From Chrysoporthe austroafricana (Eukaryota; Ascomycota; Sordariomycetes; Diaporthales; Cryphonectriaceae), in NCBI GenBank assembly GCA_001051155.2, contig JYIP02000002.1, positions 3,789,583 to 3,853,582 of the forward strand: a stretch of DNA of 64,000 nt. Direction: 5' to 3'. Positions 50,708 through 62,964 of this stretch are shown one piece after another. The position numbers and the translations under genes are program-made. The notes under the pieces are model-generated. The model was given only the letters and a program-made list of their open reading frames with translations. It was not told where the DNA came from and did not search any database. Position 1 is the first letter of the stretch; every line of letters starts with the position of its first letter.

Positions 50708-51972
50708 ATGACCTCGACAACAACTGCGACAATAGACGACGTGGTTCTACCGGCGGATGCCCAAGACACCATCTCGTCCCTCTCGTGGTCGCCGACTGCC
50801 AACCATCTGGCGGCTGCGTCCTGGGATGGGAGCGTCCGGGTCTACGACGTCGCCGTGGATGGGCGACAGGCATGCGGACTGGCGATGTTCAACACCGGCG
50901 GAGGGCCGGTGCTAAGCTGCGCCTGGGTCAAGGTAGGTTTCTTCTCGCCCTGCAGCTGCGAAAGAGGAGGACGAGGAGAGAAAGACCAGTGAACGAATAC
51001 AACGACCAGGTGAGTGGACCACATTCCCGCTCCCTTGAACCTCCACGAGAGAAACTGCTGACGACAGCCGGGCTGCAAGGACGGAAACACACTCGTCGCA
51101 GGAGGAGCCGACAAGCACGTCCACCTCCTGCACGCCGCCACGGGACAGTCGGCCGTCATCGGCTCACACGACGCCGCCGTGCGGAGCGTGTGCAGCGTCG
51201 CGGTCCCCGGGTCCAGCGGCCCCATCGTCTGCTCCGGGTCCTGGGACCGGACCGTCCGGTTCTGGGACGCCCGCCAGCCCGCGGGGCAGCCCCTCGGTGT
51301 CCTCCGCTGCGCCGAGCGGGTCTACGCCATGGGCTCGGCGTCGCGGGCCCTCGTCATCGCCACCGCGGACCGTCAAATCCATCTCGTGGACCTGGCCAAC
51401 CCGGCGGCGTTCCTGCGCTCCGTCACGTCGCCGCTGCGGCACCAGACCCGCGCGGTGGCCGTCGCGCCGGACGGGGCGTTCTGGGCCACCGCCTCGATCG
51501 AGGGCCGGTGTGCGATTAGTTCCGTGGACGACAAGGCATCGAGGTACGTACTTCATACCCGTCTGAGACTACGGGAAAGAGGAGGCGAATAAGGGTTGTG
51601 GAGGCTGACCGCCGCCATAGCACCAATTTCACCTTCCGGTGCCATCGCTCGCTCCCCGACAGCACCAAGACGGTCAAGGTCTACAGCGTCAACGACGTGC
51701 GTTTCCACCCGGCCCACCCTACGACCTTCACTACGGCGGGTTCTGATGGGACCTTTCACTTCTGGGACCGGGTGGCGCACCAGCGGCTCAGGGGGTACCC
51801 GGAGGCGGGCGGCGCGATCACGACAACAGCATTCAACAGGGAAGGGACTCTCTTTGCGTATGCGGTGGGTTATGATTGGAGTATGGGGTATGCGGCGAAC
51901 TCGCCACGGTATCCGGTCAGGTTGATGGTACACCGGGTCACGGAGGAGGATACCAGAGGGAAGAAGAAGTAG
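50708..51972 (+). CDS. RAE1: mRNA export / nuclear pore factor Rae1 (Gle2), WD40, 346 aa
   Basis: Exons are 50708..50932, 51080..51543 and 51621..51972. Rae1/Gle2 is a seven-bladed beta-propeller bound to Nup98-type GLEBS motifs at nuclear pores, acting in mRNA export. WD repeats are visible as DTISSLSWSPTANHLAAASW, DGSVRVYDV, DGNTLVAGGADKHVHLLHAA, VCSGSWDRTVRFWDAR and GSDGTFHFWDRVAHQRL. Strongly diagnostic of Rae1 are the ends SIEGRCAISSVDD, TNFTFRCHR, YSVNDVRFHP and FAYAVGYDWSMGYA. The N-terminus lacks the Phe-Gly residues common in Rae1 and is short (MTSTTTATIDDVVLPADAQD). The first intron is 147 nt. An in-frame ATG at 50651 would add 19 residues (MGILLRLHTTSALSNNFDN); I prefer 50708 from the family length. 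Confidence 0.92.
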
Positions 51973-52829
51973 TTTGATGCTGTGCCTGTCAGCCTGAGTT
52001 GTTTTTATTGTGGATGTGAAACTGTGATGCCCGACAGATTTACAATAAGTGTGAATTTCCTTATATGGTGCATGGATAGGAGGCAATTTATCTCAACATC
52101 TGGAACACAAAATTTGCTGCGCACCATGAAGCTACTTCAACGCGGACATCTAAGATTCTCCTGAATATCCTTTCAAATGAAGTTCTGTATCTCCCCCGGT
52201 GTAAGTACCAGGAGTTATTTCGAGCGAAATCGGGAGTTAGCCTTGTTACCCGGATAGTATCTACCTCATGATCATAGTGTGTACTTTACTCTCGTCAGTA
52301 GGACTCGCCAGAGAAGTTGTCATTATGCTTTGATGCTCGGAGGCCCAGTTCAAGACTCTGGTCGTCTGTGTCCGTACAGGTAGTTCGAAGTCGATATTCA
52401 CGCCGGTCTAGACCATCTACCTAGCTCTTAAGATGGATATCAGCGTGCTCGTGATCTGTAGCGACGGCGTGCAACTTATTTGTCGCCGTGGGACCTCAAG
52501 CACCCTTGTCTGGGACAGACTACCAACCGCTTTCGACTCGGCGCTCTCACTGTCGGTAGACATACTTGACGAGCTCTAGCCCACAGTCTGTGCCTGTCTA
52601 GTTTGTAGTATTTTTATTTTCAGCCCACAGCCTCTACCCTGAGCCTCACACTAAAAGGCGTAGAAGGATCCGACTCTTGATTCCGAGCCACTGAGGAGGG
52701 CCGTTCACCATACTGTCTGTGTTGTTTAGCATATTCCTTCCAAGCTGATCCCAAGGCATAACTCAGTCTCCGATTTTATCCAGAATCTGGGGACCTTGGG
52801 ATGCTTTCTCAGTCGATATACGCCCGAGG
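51973..52829. other. Convergent 3' regions of RAE1 and the SH3 protein gene
   Basis: 857 bases between two stop codons, including AT-rich patches. Nothing is recognised. Confidence 0.5.
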
Positions 52830-55479
52830 TCACGGGACCCATCCCCCGCGCCGTAGCGACCTCCACGAAAACAAGCCAAATTTCTTCTCACTGTTCGAAG
52901 TGCTCGCGCGGTCCGACTTTGCCTCTGCTTCCATCAGCGTACCTGGCTTAATATACGACTGTGGAAACATGCCAGACTTGCCCTTGGCATTCACCCCCCA
53001 CCAGCACCAGTGCTCTGGATGAGACCCTGTGATGGCATGTTCTTGTTTAGTCCGTGATCTTCCCTTGATCGGCCTTGTTGCTGGAATTAAAATGCGTAGA
53101 ACGAGCGGATGACTCACAGCCTATCTTGGTAATTTTATCGTCCTTGTTGAAAGATAACCAGTCCCCTTCACTCTTGTCCTTGGAGACTTTGACAGCGAAC
53201 TTCCAGCGCGCAACGCAACTCAAGCCCTGGTTCCGAAAGTTGCTCCCTTGAGGAGGATCAAGTCGTATTACGTCTATAGGGAAGAGCCCGTACTCGTGAT
53301 CTGCCCAGCCCACACACCAACTACCCTGGTATCTCTCAGGGAACTCGATACCCAAGATCCGCGCGCCAGCGGCAAAGGATAGCACGTCTGAGCCGTCCGG
53401 TGGCCTCTTAGCACTGCTCGTCGATGTGGCGCGGCAGGCGTGCATGGCAGTACCCGTAGGTAACGCCATGATTTTGCGCATGAGAGCCGCCATCGTTGAC
53501 ACGCGAGGAGGGCCGGGAAAGTGGAGGTCATAGTTGTTTGCGAAATCAAAAGGTATGTCTTCCGTCTGGACTGCCGTCAGATTCGGAACTTCGGGAAGTG
53601 GATGCGGGTGTCGAGCAAGATGGGCAAACAGCTGGCGCTGGCTGAAGAAGACCGTGGCGTCATTAGGATGTGTGGTCCGCCGGAGGTGCACGCAAAAGAC
53701 GCAGCCGTAGATCTGTTCTCCGACATTCTTGGTTTGAATATGGCTCTTGAATAGGAAGCGCAGACGGAAGCCAACACCTGATGATTTGAAATTCTCGGTC
53801 GCTAGATTTAGGAATTAGGAAAGAGGAGTCCCTCTGGGGAAAAGGCGAACGGATTTCGTGACTCGCCTTCATTCTTATCATCTCTCTGTAGGGCGTTCCA
53901 CTCGAGCTCAAAGGCACAGGTCTCGCACTTTGCTACCTCGACGTGACTGGCAGAGAGGCCCTTGAACCTAATCAGGCACCCTTCCGCGGTATAAGAAGAG
54001 CATTAAAGACTCACTTGTTTCTGGATACGCCTAAACCCAAGCCCGCCTTGCATGAAAGCCATCGCCTCTGGGCAGAATCCTTTCAATTTATGGTACGAAC
54101 TGTTCCAATTGATCACACAACCACCCAAATGGGCCTCCTGATCCGGGGCGGTCATGGTCGGCTCCGTCATCTCCTCATCCACCGGTATCAATCCATCCGG
54201 CACACACAGCCCGGGACGGTGCGCCGCTTGGGATTCATCGTACTCTGTCGCAGGAGTAGACGAAGGTCTCAGATGCATGCCAAGTGGCGCGACGTGCGGC
54301 GACGGACTTCGACTGTGACGTTGACCGTGAGAATTCAGTGAGAAAGCCAATGCTTGGTTCTGCGTAGCAGACACAGGACTGACTGTGTCAAAAGTCGAGT
54401 CTCTGTCAATCCGGTGATCGGATACCGAGCTTGGTTCAGACACGTTCGCCAGGCTAGGGATAGAGTCTTTCTGATGGTGACGAGGCGAGACCGGCGAGAC
54501 GCTGCCACGAAAGGAGATCGGATTGAGACTTGCGGTCCGGTCAGGCGATGAACGTAAGTTATTCGATGTGATGATGCGGTTGGGCCTGTCAGGAGGCAGG
54601 GTTGTATGTTGAGGATGCAAATGCTGGGCGTTGACAACGGGAGAACTTGCGTGCTCGAGATCGGCCTCTAAACCGATAGCTAAGTCGGAGGAGCCCGGCC
54701 ACGGGTCTCCCATGTCCAGTGCCTCGCCTTTCATCCGAGAACGATACGACCATGAATCCAGAAACAGCGGTGGAGGTGGTGGTGGTTCGTCTGCCTGCAC
54801 AGTCGGTAGTGGGAGACCTGGCGATGACTCTGCTGCCCTCGCCTCGTGGCCGTGCTCAGGACTTGAGGGATATGGCATTGTACATGTGCCCTGCTCGCCG
54901 AAGTTCGTATCGTTTGGATATGGCAATGGTGCTGTGCGATGAGACACGGAATTTTCCAGGGGCTGCCTGACAGTGGCCGTCGGCTCCGAGGAAACTCTTG
55001 AATATGTTGACTCTGTACCGTCTCCCGCACGAGGCAACTCAAGTTTCATCCGAGTGATCGTATGAGAGATGGCGGGAGCAGCCCTTCTCGACAGCGCTTG
55101 TAGACCCGCGAATTTCTCAATGTCGAAATTGTCGACCTCGACAAAATCGTCAAAGTCATAGAGCAGATCGTTCAGTTCCTGAACAAACCGAGATATCTCA
55201 TCTGCGGTCTTGTCAGCCCCTGCAAAGCGCTGTGTGCTAGGGTTGTCTTATACCGTCATCCTTCAATGCATTCACAAACACGGAGCCGAAGTCTTCACAC
55301 TTCCTCCGGCACAGCGGCTCGATCAACTTCAGCGCCCGTTCTCCTTCCTTGACGAGGCTCTGAGCCGCCTTGCGCATTCTCTCATTGCCACTGTCCACGG
55401 CGTTTCCTTCCGCTACATTTCCCTGGCCCACGATATCTTTGAACGGAGCCAAGACTAGGTCGTTGATGGCTTCATCCAT
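52830..55479 (-). CDS. Cys-pair and double-SH3 protein, 788 aa, unknown function
   Basis: Proposed exons are complement(55254..55479), (54015..55201), (53864..53960), (53118..53777) and (52830..53026). The first 140 residues are helical and acidic: MDEAINDLVLAPFKDIVG, QSLVKEGERALKLIEPLCRR and ELNDLLYDFDDFVEVDNF. About 290 disordered Ser/Pro-rich residues follow, including a Pro6 run. Next comes a conserved block around GCVINWNSSYHKLKGFC and MQGGLGFRRIQKQ, then two Cys pairs (AKCETCAFELEW and YGCVFCVHL) that probably bind zinc. The C-terminus has two SH3-like domains: one with GSWCVGWADHEYGLFPIDVI, the other with WCWWGVNAKGKSGMFPQSYI. Exon 3 uses a weak donor (GTCACG); other junctions are standard. 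I recognise a fungal-specific family of SH3 proteins but know no function. Scaffold or signalling roles are only inferred from SH3 domains. Confidence 0.82.
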
Positions 55480-56304
55480 AGTCTGATGCTATCAACTTGA
55501 GGAAGATACGATTCTAGTCGTGAGAGCGTCAGACTCCACCGTCCGCGATCACTGTGGGCGAGGGATAAGAAGGCAGCGATCCGGACCACCGGATGCAAGA
55601 ATACTAGTGCAAGGAGGTATGCAATTAACGTGCCACCACTCTTCGTAGCGAAGGCACTACCATGCATGTCTCAAGAATAAAATGAGCATGTCGACCGAGT
55701 ACGCCATATTGTACTTAGGGCTGACATGTTGGTGATGTGATAGGCGTCGTCCAATTGTGGCAGCGCAGCCACGCGCAGGTCAAGTCAACCTTGAAGGGGC
55801 TGTGCTGGGGACATCAGGCCGAATTTGCGCCCCATTTCTGTGAGAGCTGAGGAATTTGAAAAAAACGTAAAGATGTATTAACCACGATGGCGTTGTGCAA
55901 ACCTACGCACTTGAACCGATTCCTACCAACTCAGCCCGTGGCTGTGATGCACCTTTTTGACATCCAGGCAAGCTTAGCTTACAGCTTGCCACAGCCTCTG
56001 GGAGGCTACCCCGTATCCCAAAAACTCCGATCGAGGCCTCGGTCGTAGCTTCTTGGCCCCTTTGGAACCATCTCAGCCAATTCACCTGTCCATATCGTCA
56101 GGTGTAGATGTGTCCGTTTTCGCTAGGGCTGTACTAATAGACAGCAACAATCGACCAGACGTACGAAAAATACCTCTCAAGAAGCCTCAGCTCTCCACAA
56201 GTGGCATTTTGGCGTTCCTCCTTCGTGAGCTGCATCTGGTACAGACTGAATGGAATTTGCTGATAGCCTGCTTTCAAACCAGACACAATGACGCATACGA
56301 AGCA
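55480..56304. other. Promoter of the SH3 protein gene and 3' region of the TMEM16 gene
   Basis: 825 bases between two minus-strand genes. No coding frame is supported. Confidence 0.5.
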
Positions 56305-58785
56305 TTACTGTGATTTCGCCTTGTTCGCCGCAGACGCCTCGGAGATGAGCCCTCGCCCGATTTGAATCGTTTCCGCAGCTCCGCGCTGTCGTTGCCAAAA
56401 TGCCTGACCTGGTGTCGCCTGACCAGAAACCGAGGCTCGCCTGGCTTCCTCCTCAAGCGCTTCCCTCGTGATTTTCTCGCCGCCCGTAAAGTCTGCCGCA
56501 GCTGCGCTCTCCGCGAGTTCTTCTCCCAGAGTCTCCTGCAGGTGCAGCTTCCTCATGGCGAACCGCTCGGCTCTCTCCTTTTGTAAGCCAGGGCTGTCCA
56601 TGCTTCCAATCATGTAACGAACGATAAGTTGGACGACCAGGTAGAGCTGTTCTGCAAATAGCATGCTCAAAAGTAGAGCCCAAGCCTTGATGTTGGATGG
56701 ATGGCCATCAGGACCATACGGATCACTGCTGAAGATGAACACAACGGCAGCACTTGTCAGGCTACCCAACCACGAGAGGAAGCCCAACGAGGTAACCCAT
56801 GGTCCGATGGAATCGGACCTCCAGGGGATCGGCCTCTGACTGCTCACAGCAATCTTCATCGCATCTGCACGAGCCTCGACCCAATTGTTGACGAGGAAAG
56901 AGCAAGCCGTCAGGGGCCAAATCACCGAAAATAGCGATAGGTAGCCTGTATCACTGGTATTAGTCTGCATTCGATGGGAGAAGCAATGTGCGACTTGCCA
57001 AATTGTATCACCATCTCCCTATAATCCACCGTCACGTCATACTCATCCAACTCGGCCTCATTTCGTACGCGGTCCAGGAATGCTGCTTCCTCTCCAAGAT
57101 CTGTGTGCTTCTCCTGACCGTCCTTGTGCGTGATCTCCTCTTGCACTTCCTTGACAGCCTTGAAAACCATTCGCTTCACGATGGGTGCAATGGCCTCCAG
57201 AAGAAAGTTCACGACTTGAGCAGTTACTGTGAAGTAGATAATCTGCTTCTTGAGGCGATCCGGATCGATCTGAAAGGCTTTGGTCTCAACCTTCCCGTTT
57301 TTTGTGAACCTCTGGGCAGTGACTTGGAAGACGTCGAGGTGCGGCACCAGCACTTTGGCGAAGGGAACATATACGAAGGCCGTTAGGAAGATCGGCAGGT
57401 AGGACACGATGAAGTTGATGACAAATATCTTCTGAACGAAAGCAGCCTGATGCGCTGAGGAAGATGTCAGTATCATAGCACGTAAAACAGGTCGCCCAGG
57501 GACTTACAATCCTGTGTCTCGTAATTCTCCAGTCCCGTGAGCTTGTCAGCGAGGTTTGTGAGAACTGCAGTCAACGCTGGCATAAATATCGAGAGGAGAA
57601 CAGTGGGCAGGAATATCTATCCCGTGTTAGCTAGGCCAATGGCATGTGTCGGTCGTAATCGTGAATCTCACCAGATATTGCTTGAAGGGGCCATTATACA
57701 CCTCTGAAATGAAGATCTCGATCGCAAAGCAAGAGATGATCAGACCGCCAAGGACCAGAAGACAAGCAATTGCGAACGGCAGCTGTAGAAGCTGACGCTG
57801 AAGCCGCTTGAAAGGCGAATAGACCTTGATGACTTCTCCCGTGACCGGGTCCTGGGTTTCGCGTTCGAATTGAAACTGCGTCCGACGATGTTGGATCCTG
57901 GAGACGCCACGAACGCCCCATTGGACCGCAAGATCCACCTCCTTCTTCTTCCAGTACTCGAAAAAGACAACACACCAGAGGCAGTTCACCACGGCATAGA
58001 ATAGAGAGAATTGGCCTAGGATGAGCCAGGCACCGAAGCCGAATGCCGCAGGAAAGAAAAGAAAGGAGAAGTACGACTGCAAGAAGGCGAAGTAGAAGGC
58101 AACCTTCTCGCCGAACTGATCTCGTATCTCGTTGATATCATTCTCGTCGAGTATGTACTTCGTACTCCATTGCTTGATCCAGTTCCGGTTGAAAGCGTGA
58201 TTATGGAGAGGGAATACAGAGCTGACATATTTCCATTGGCCAATCTTGGGCGTGACACCTGCACCACCCTCTGCCCTCGGTTTCGTGATCAGGAGGTAGA
58301 CTAGTCTGAGCCTCTCAGCTTCAACCACGGGCTCCTCCTCGAAATAGGAGTTGAGGTCCTTGCTTGGTGCCGAGGTACGAACGCCGTACAGCCAGTCCTG
58401 GACTCTGTATCTGTAGATCTGCTGCTTGAGCAGGTTCTCAGATGCGATCTTGACGAATATCAAAAGGGATGCCTCGTCACCCCGTCGGACTTCTGTTGCT
58501 AGACCGACACTTGCGAGAGCTTCGATGAGTTGTACGAAAGCTGCTTCAGCCTTGACAGTTTCTGTTCGTCAAAAGTCAACAGGCTGTCCGTAGTTTGAGA
58601 CACATAGGGCTGTCTCGAGAGGGATTTATTACCTGCAGGAGGGATTCGATAATGCACCACGTAGTCAACGCTATATAGTGTCAGCTCGGACAGCCATGCA
58701 GAATGCAAGCGCACTTGACTGACTTAAAGTTGGTGTTTAACTCCGGGCGATCGTCAGACCGATAGAAGCTCCTCAAGGACGCCAT
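56305..58785 (-). CDS. TMEM16 (anoctamin) phospholipid scramblase, 731 aa
   Basis: Exons are complement(58724..58785), (58633..58670), (57672..58561), (57508..57616), (56999..57454) and (56305..56945). TMEM16 proteins are ten-helix dimers; fungal members are Ca2+-activated lipid scramblases, related to yeast Ist2 at ER-plasma membrane contacts. The cytosolic N-terminal domain contains SVGLATEVRRG and QQIYRYRVQDWLYGVR. Membrane landmarks are FGEKVAFYFAFLQSYFSFLF, WGVRGVSRIQHRR and FVINFIVSYLPIFLTAFVYV. All five Ca2+-site acids are present: Glu in NFLLEAIAP, Asp and Glu in VDYREMV, Glu and Asp in NNWVEARADAMK. The C-terminus matches the family (TREALEEEARRAS, FWQRQRGAAETIQIGR). The length is close to the Nectria scramblase. 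The last intron is GC-AG (G|GCAAGT...ACAG), needed to rebuild MVIQFG-Y. Confidence 0.95.
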
Positions 58786-60904
58786 GATAATACTGAACTC
58801 TGAGGGAGACCGATCTTCAGCACCCGCAGAGGAGATTGACAAGGCGATAAGAGGACTCGACTCGAAATCGCTGGAAAGGGAATTGATTGACTTCTATGTA
58901 GTATAGGAACCAGGCAGGGGAAGAGGGATCGAGATAGATAGGTTGGTAGGTAGTGGGTAGTGTTGTAGGTGTTTCTGGGAATGATGCTGAAGAGCTCGAC
59001 GTCATCATGCCTGACAGCCCCAAGATCCTGGCTCCCAAGGGTCCAGAGGCTGGCCTGGAATCCTGGAATAGCTCCTCTTCCACAAGCACAGACCATGCCG
59101 GACCCCTGTCCACACTTGTATCCGTATGCCTATAGCTGAGATTCAGACTCACCTCGAGAAATCACCTTGAGCCCCCGGGCGCTGAAATAGAATTCCATGG
59201 CTTGAGAACGTATCTATGCATGCTGTTCATATGTTAGCAGAAACCTACCAAGACGGCAGCCTATTATAAAGTAGATGTAGTATTCTTTGTACGTATCCTG
59301 GCAAGTTCTGAAAGTTAAGCCGACTCTGGTGGACGAATTCTTTGTTAAGATAGATTACGAGGTTAATATTGTCTTACGCTTCTGGCCCTGTCTGCTTTGG
59401 TTTTACATCGCAATTAAAAGGGGATCTAAGGAAAGGAAGAAGCAACTGGTTGAAGCAGAGTCTGAGAGTTTAAGACTGTATCCGCTCCCAGGCGCTCTCA
59501 AGGACAACGAAGCTAGCACCGAAAGTCCACATAGATATATAGTAGTCAATACTAGTGTAGTCAAATCACGGATGGAGAGTGCTATCTTGTTTCTTTTCCC
59601 CCTTCTGGGTATCGAAGGAAACGGCGGCCTTGCTTAGGAGGGAGTGACAGTCGAACGATCACCTCCCTTCTGGCCCCGCGCTGTCTCGATGCCCGACAAT
59701 TTGACCGCCTGAAATTTGCAGGGTTGGACCTTTCCTGAAGCGACCATCTCCGGGACGTTCTAATTCATCTACCAGGCACCTGGAGCCGTTCCGTGCATGG
59801 TGATATCCGTGCTCCTGAGCAGGTCTCCGAGCAGATCCATCGTGAGCTTCACGTCCTGCACAAGCTTCGTCGGATTCAGCGACTCAAGGAGGGATCGCGT
59901 ACCTGGATCGTGCTTATGACGTTGCGGCTGGTATCTATCACATCGTGAACAAATACAAAATTATCTTCCTCTAAATTTTTCGGATTCCAGGCCCCAAAGC
60001 TCTAAATCAGAATGGAAAGGGGAATACTTCAGAGAAAGCGGAGGGATGAGCGTTAAGTCTGTTAATAGCTCTCTCGAAGCAGTTGGGACGACTGTCGATA
60101 CATATTCATAACCAAGAAGGGATGCGATCAGGACAGAGAATTCCCATATGTCTCTACTCACTTTCCCATGACCGGTACGGTCGTCACATAGGCGGAAGGC
60201 GGGTGAGTTCCCGCAAACAAGTCTAGGAAAACGATGCAACTGGCGCGGAGGTCGGATGGGAGAGAAGTCTAAGGATTAGCACGGGAGACCGACCGATGCA
60301 CTGTTGATGCCACATCGCACCGCCTTCTTGACGGGCACTTCGTGGCGCAGTTGAAGTTGGCGTCCTCGCTTGTTGAAACGAGAAGCCACGGTTCATGGAT
60401 GATCCGAAGAACCAACAAAGCATAGCTCTCTAGGCTCCTAGAAGCCAATACGGAATTCACGTAAGACCAGTGACAGCCAAGTATCGCGGCGAAGCACTTT
60501 CTATGAACGATTCACGCTCTCGAGCTGCCGGCGCTGTGAAACGTTGTGTGTGACCGTCGAGAGATTGGATGGTGGTCGGGAGGGATGGCTGGGGTGGTGG
60601 GGGTCCCCAACAGGACTGCCGCGGTCAGCCCTGGACAATCTCGAACACCTGCCCTGCAGAGTGCCGCTGGAGGGCAAATCAGAACTGATCATGGGATACC
60701 CCATATGACGTCCCCTCCTAAAGATAGCCGCCGTTAGCACGACGGAATCCCTTCTCCAACATCGCCCAGCTCCAGCATCTCTTTCTCAACAACAAACGAC
60801 CGACCGACACTCGCTCCCTGTGCTGGTTGATTTTCCGACCGTCTGAGTCTTCTTGCACGTCGCGCACCCATCACACACACGACGAGTCTCGGCACGATTC
60901 CGCG
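58786..60904. other. Divergent interval TMEM16 / NPC2 with possible gene relics
   Basis: 2.1 kb between divergent starts. An open frame at 59287-59637 (plus) lies in AT-richer DNA and looks partly protein-like (KVKPTLVDEFFVKIDYEV). Another fragment near 59960-60239 (minus) contains RELLTDLTLIPPLSLKYSPF. Neither has a complete gene around it. They may be decayed pieces of accessory genes or chance frames. Confidence 0.35.
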
Positions 60905-61567
60905 ATGAGGCTATCTGCAGTACTTGTGGCGCTCACGGCCGGTGTCGCCCACGCGGGCTTCGGCCTCAGCTTCGGAGGCAGCCAGGCAATCGTCGACGAA
61001 GACCTCAAAGTCCCCGGCGACTCCCCTCTCGAGCTCTGCCCCAAGGCTCACGAGGATGATATCCTCAAGATCGCCAGGGTCGACCTGGTGCCGAACCCCC
61101 CTCAGGCGTACGTAACGCCGCGTCCGACCCATAATTTCCTATCTTTTGGTTCTGTCACAATGCTAATGCCTCTCGTTTCATAGTGGCCAGGACCTCGTCA
61201 TCCAGGCCGCCGGCATCGTCTTCAATAGGATTGAGGAGGGCGCATACGTCGCGCTGCAGGTCAAGTACGGCCTGATTCGCCTTATCAGCACCAAAGCAGA
61301 CCTTTGCGAACAGGTCAAGAACGTGGACATGGAGTGCCCTATCGAGAAGGGACCCCTGACACTGACCAAGACCGTCGAGCTGCCCAAGGAGATTCCAAAT
61401 GTGAGGGAGCCGCTCGTCCAACCTCTCAATGATGGCCATTTGCTGACAGTCGAAAACAGGGCAAGTACACCGTCCTCGCCGACGTCTACACCAAGGACGA
61501 CAAGCCCATTACCTGCCTGACTGCTACCGTCGTCTTTAGCAGTGGCAAGGTTGAGATCGAGCTGTAG
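60905..61567 (+). CDS. NPC2: NPC2-type lipid transfer protein (ML domain), 175 aa
   Basis: Exons are 60905..61107, 61184..61400 and 61460..61567. The fungal protein is annotated as a phosphatidylglycerol/phosphatidylinositol transfer protein, and Npc2 carries sterol in the vacuole lumen. A signal peptide spans about residues 1-17 (MRLSAVLVALTAGVAHA). The ML domain follows: ELCPKAHEDDILKIARVDLV, PNPPQAGQDLVIQAAGIV, the pair CEQVKNVDMECPIEKGPLTL, and KYTVLADVYTKDDKPITCLT. Conserved Cys for disulfides are in place (C45 region, CEQ, ECP, TCL). It ends FSSGKVEIEL. The start at 60905 opens directly into the signal peptide. Confidence 0.95.
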
Positions 61568-61932
61568 ATGGAACTCGTGGCCCTATCGCAAATTACAGTA
61601 CGATGGTTCTAGTTTAGAAATATGATGGGACGTGTTGGGAGACCGTGTTGTATGAACGGCATTGCATTGCTCATTTGACGATCATGAGCCGGAGTTTCTG
61701 CCTTTCCTAATACCATCAAACATTTGGGCAACTTGAATCTTTCCTTTTCTCTGTATGTATCAAATGGTCTGCAGAAACAGAGCAATGAGACCGCTGCGCT
61801 GTCACGTGTAAATGCTTCCTCGCTTCATCGGACTGGCCTCGCCCGGCTCTGTCATTACAATGTCGTCAAGCCCGACTGTCCCTCATTTATAATTGTACAT
61901 ATTCATGATCGGGCCTACATCCATCAACTCTT
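61568..61932. other. Convergent 3' ends of NPC2 and VMA7
   Basis: 365 bases between two stop codons; 3' untranslated sequence only. Confidence 0.5.
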
Positions 61933-62479
61933 CTACTCGCCAAACAGGCGACGAACCCTCCGCAGCACACTGTCTTTCTCTGGGTCGTATGGATGGTCTT
62001 TGCTTGGTATTTCCAAGATGGTAGGGAACGCTGCGGTGTAGGTGTCGATGCGGTGGCGTATCTTGTCGGCGACCTGAGGAACAGAGCAAGGGAATCAGCT
62101 CCATCCATCTCTAGCGAAAGCATGTGAGAGTGACTTACATGCTGGTTGATCAGGATGATGGCAATGTCCTTGCGCTCGATGAACTTGTCAAACGTCGACT
62201 CTATCGTTGCGTTGTCGGTCTTGTTGTCCACAACCAGAAAATTCTTTTGCGAGTCTGCACCCGAGGTTACATGCTGTAGAGTTGTCAGTCGAGTTCCGCT
62301 TGCTGGATTCTGTATAGGACATACACCGATGCCTGCGAGAAGCAAGCCGGTCACCGAGTCCTGCAATGCAATCCAGTCAGCGTGTCCCCGTTGTTTTCGT
62401 TCCATGACGTTCGAACCTCATCTCCAATCACGGCGAGGAACTGCCTGTCCTTGTACTCCTGTTGCGAAGTCGACGTCAT
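61933..62479 (-). CDS. VMA7: V-type proton ATPase subunit F (Vma7), 124 aa
   Basis: Exons are complement(62417..62479), (62325..62360), (62139..62273) and (61933..62073). Subunit F is part of the rotor stalk of the V1 sector and couples ATP hydrolysis to proton pumping at the vacuole. The family sequence is complete: [79 protein letters not shown] and [16 protein letters not shown]. The ending RRVRRLFGE is typical. Exon 2 is only 36 nt. For intron 2 the donor GTATGT two bases downstream of another GT was chosen because it restores GIGHVTS. It is divergent from NUR1. Confidence 0.96.
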
Positions 62480-62964
62480 CTTGCCTCTGCTGCCGTTGTT
62501 CAGCGGGGGAGTTTGCCGTCGAGGAGACCGGTGGCAGAAAGACGGAGAACGATCTCCGATGCGTGGATAGGAAGAGAGGGTTACCGCGTCTCGCCGTTGC
62601 TTGGTATGGTGGGCTTGCAACTGTAGAAGAGTTAGGTAGGTGCCGAGGTGTTCCTCACTGGAACCAATCCTGCTGCCAGAGGAGCCGATGCTGATGATGA
62701 CGACCGATAGTAGGTGCACGTTGGGGAGCACTGACCACCAGCCACTGCCAGCTTGGGCGGGCTCACCCGCTATCAATCTATCAATGCCTGCCGCAAGGCC
62801 TAAATTTGGAGTTCCCTTGTCTACTGGTGCATTAGTACCTTTGGCCCCACCCAAACTTCCCGTCACCACAGCGGCGAGTAAACAGTTCGTCTCATCCACA
62901 CGCCCAACTCTCAACTTAACCCTCCACACCAAAAACACGAACGAGTGCAACGCAACGCCAGGAG
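62480..62964. other. Divergent promoter, VMA7 / NUR1
   Basis: 485 bases between divergent start codons. No coding frame and no clear motif are seen. Confidence 0.5.

Noticed and set aside
53858..53868. GC-AG donor (GCGAGT) for intron 3 of the SH3 protein gene
   Set aside because: It leaves the wrong phase for the next exon; the GT four bases further on (GTCACG) restores GFRLRFLFKS.
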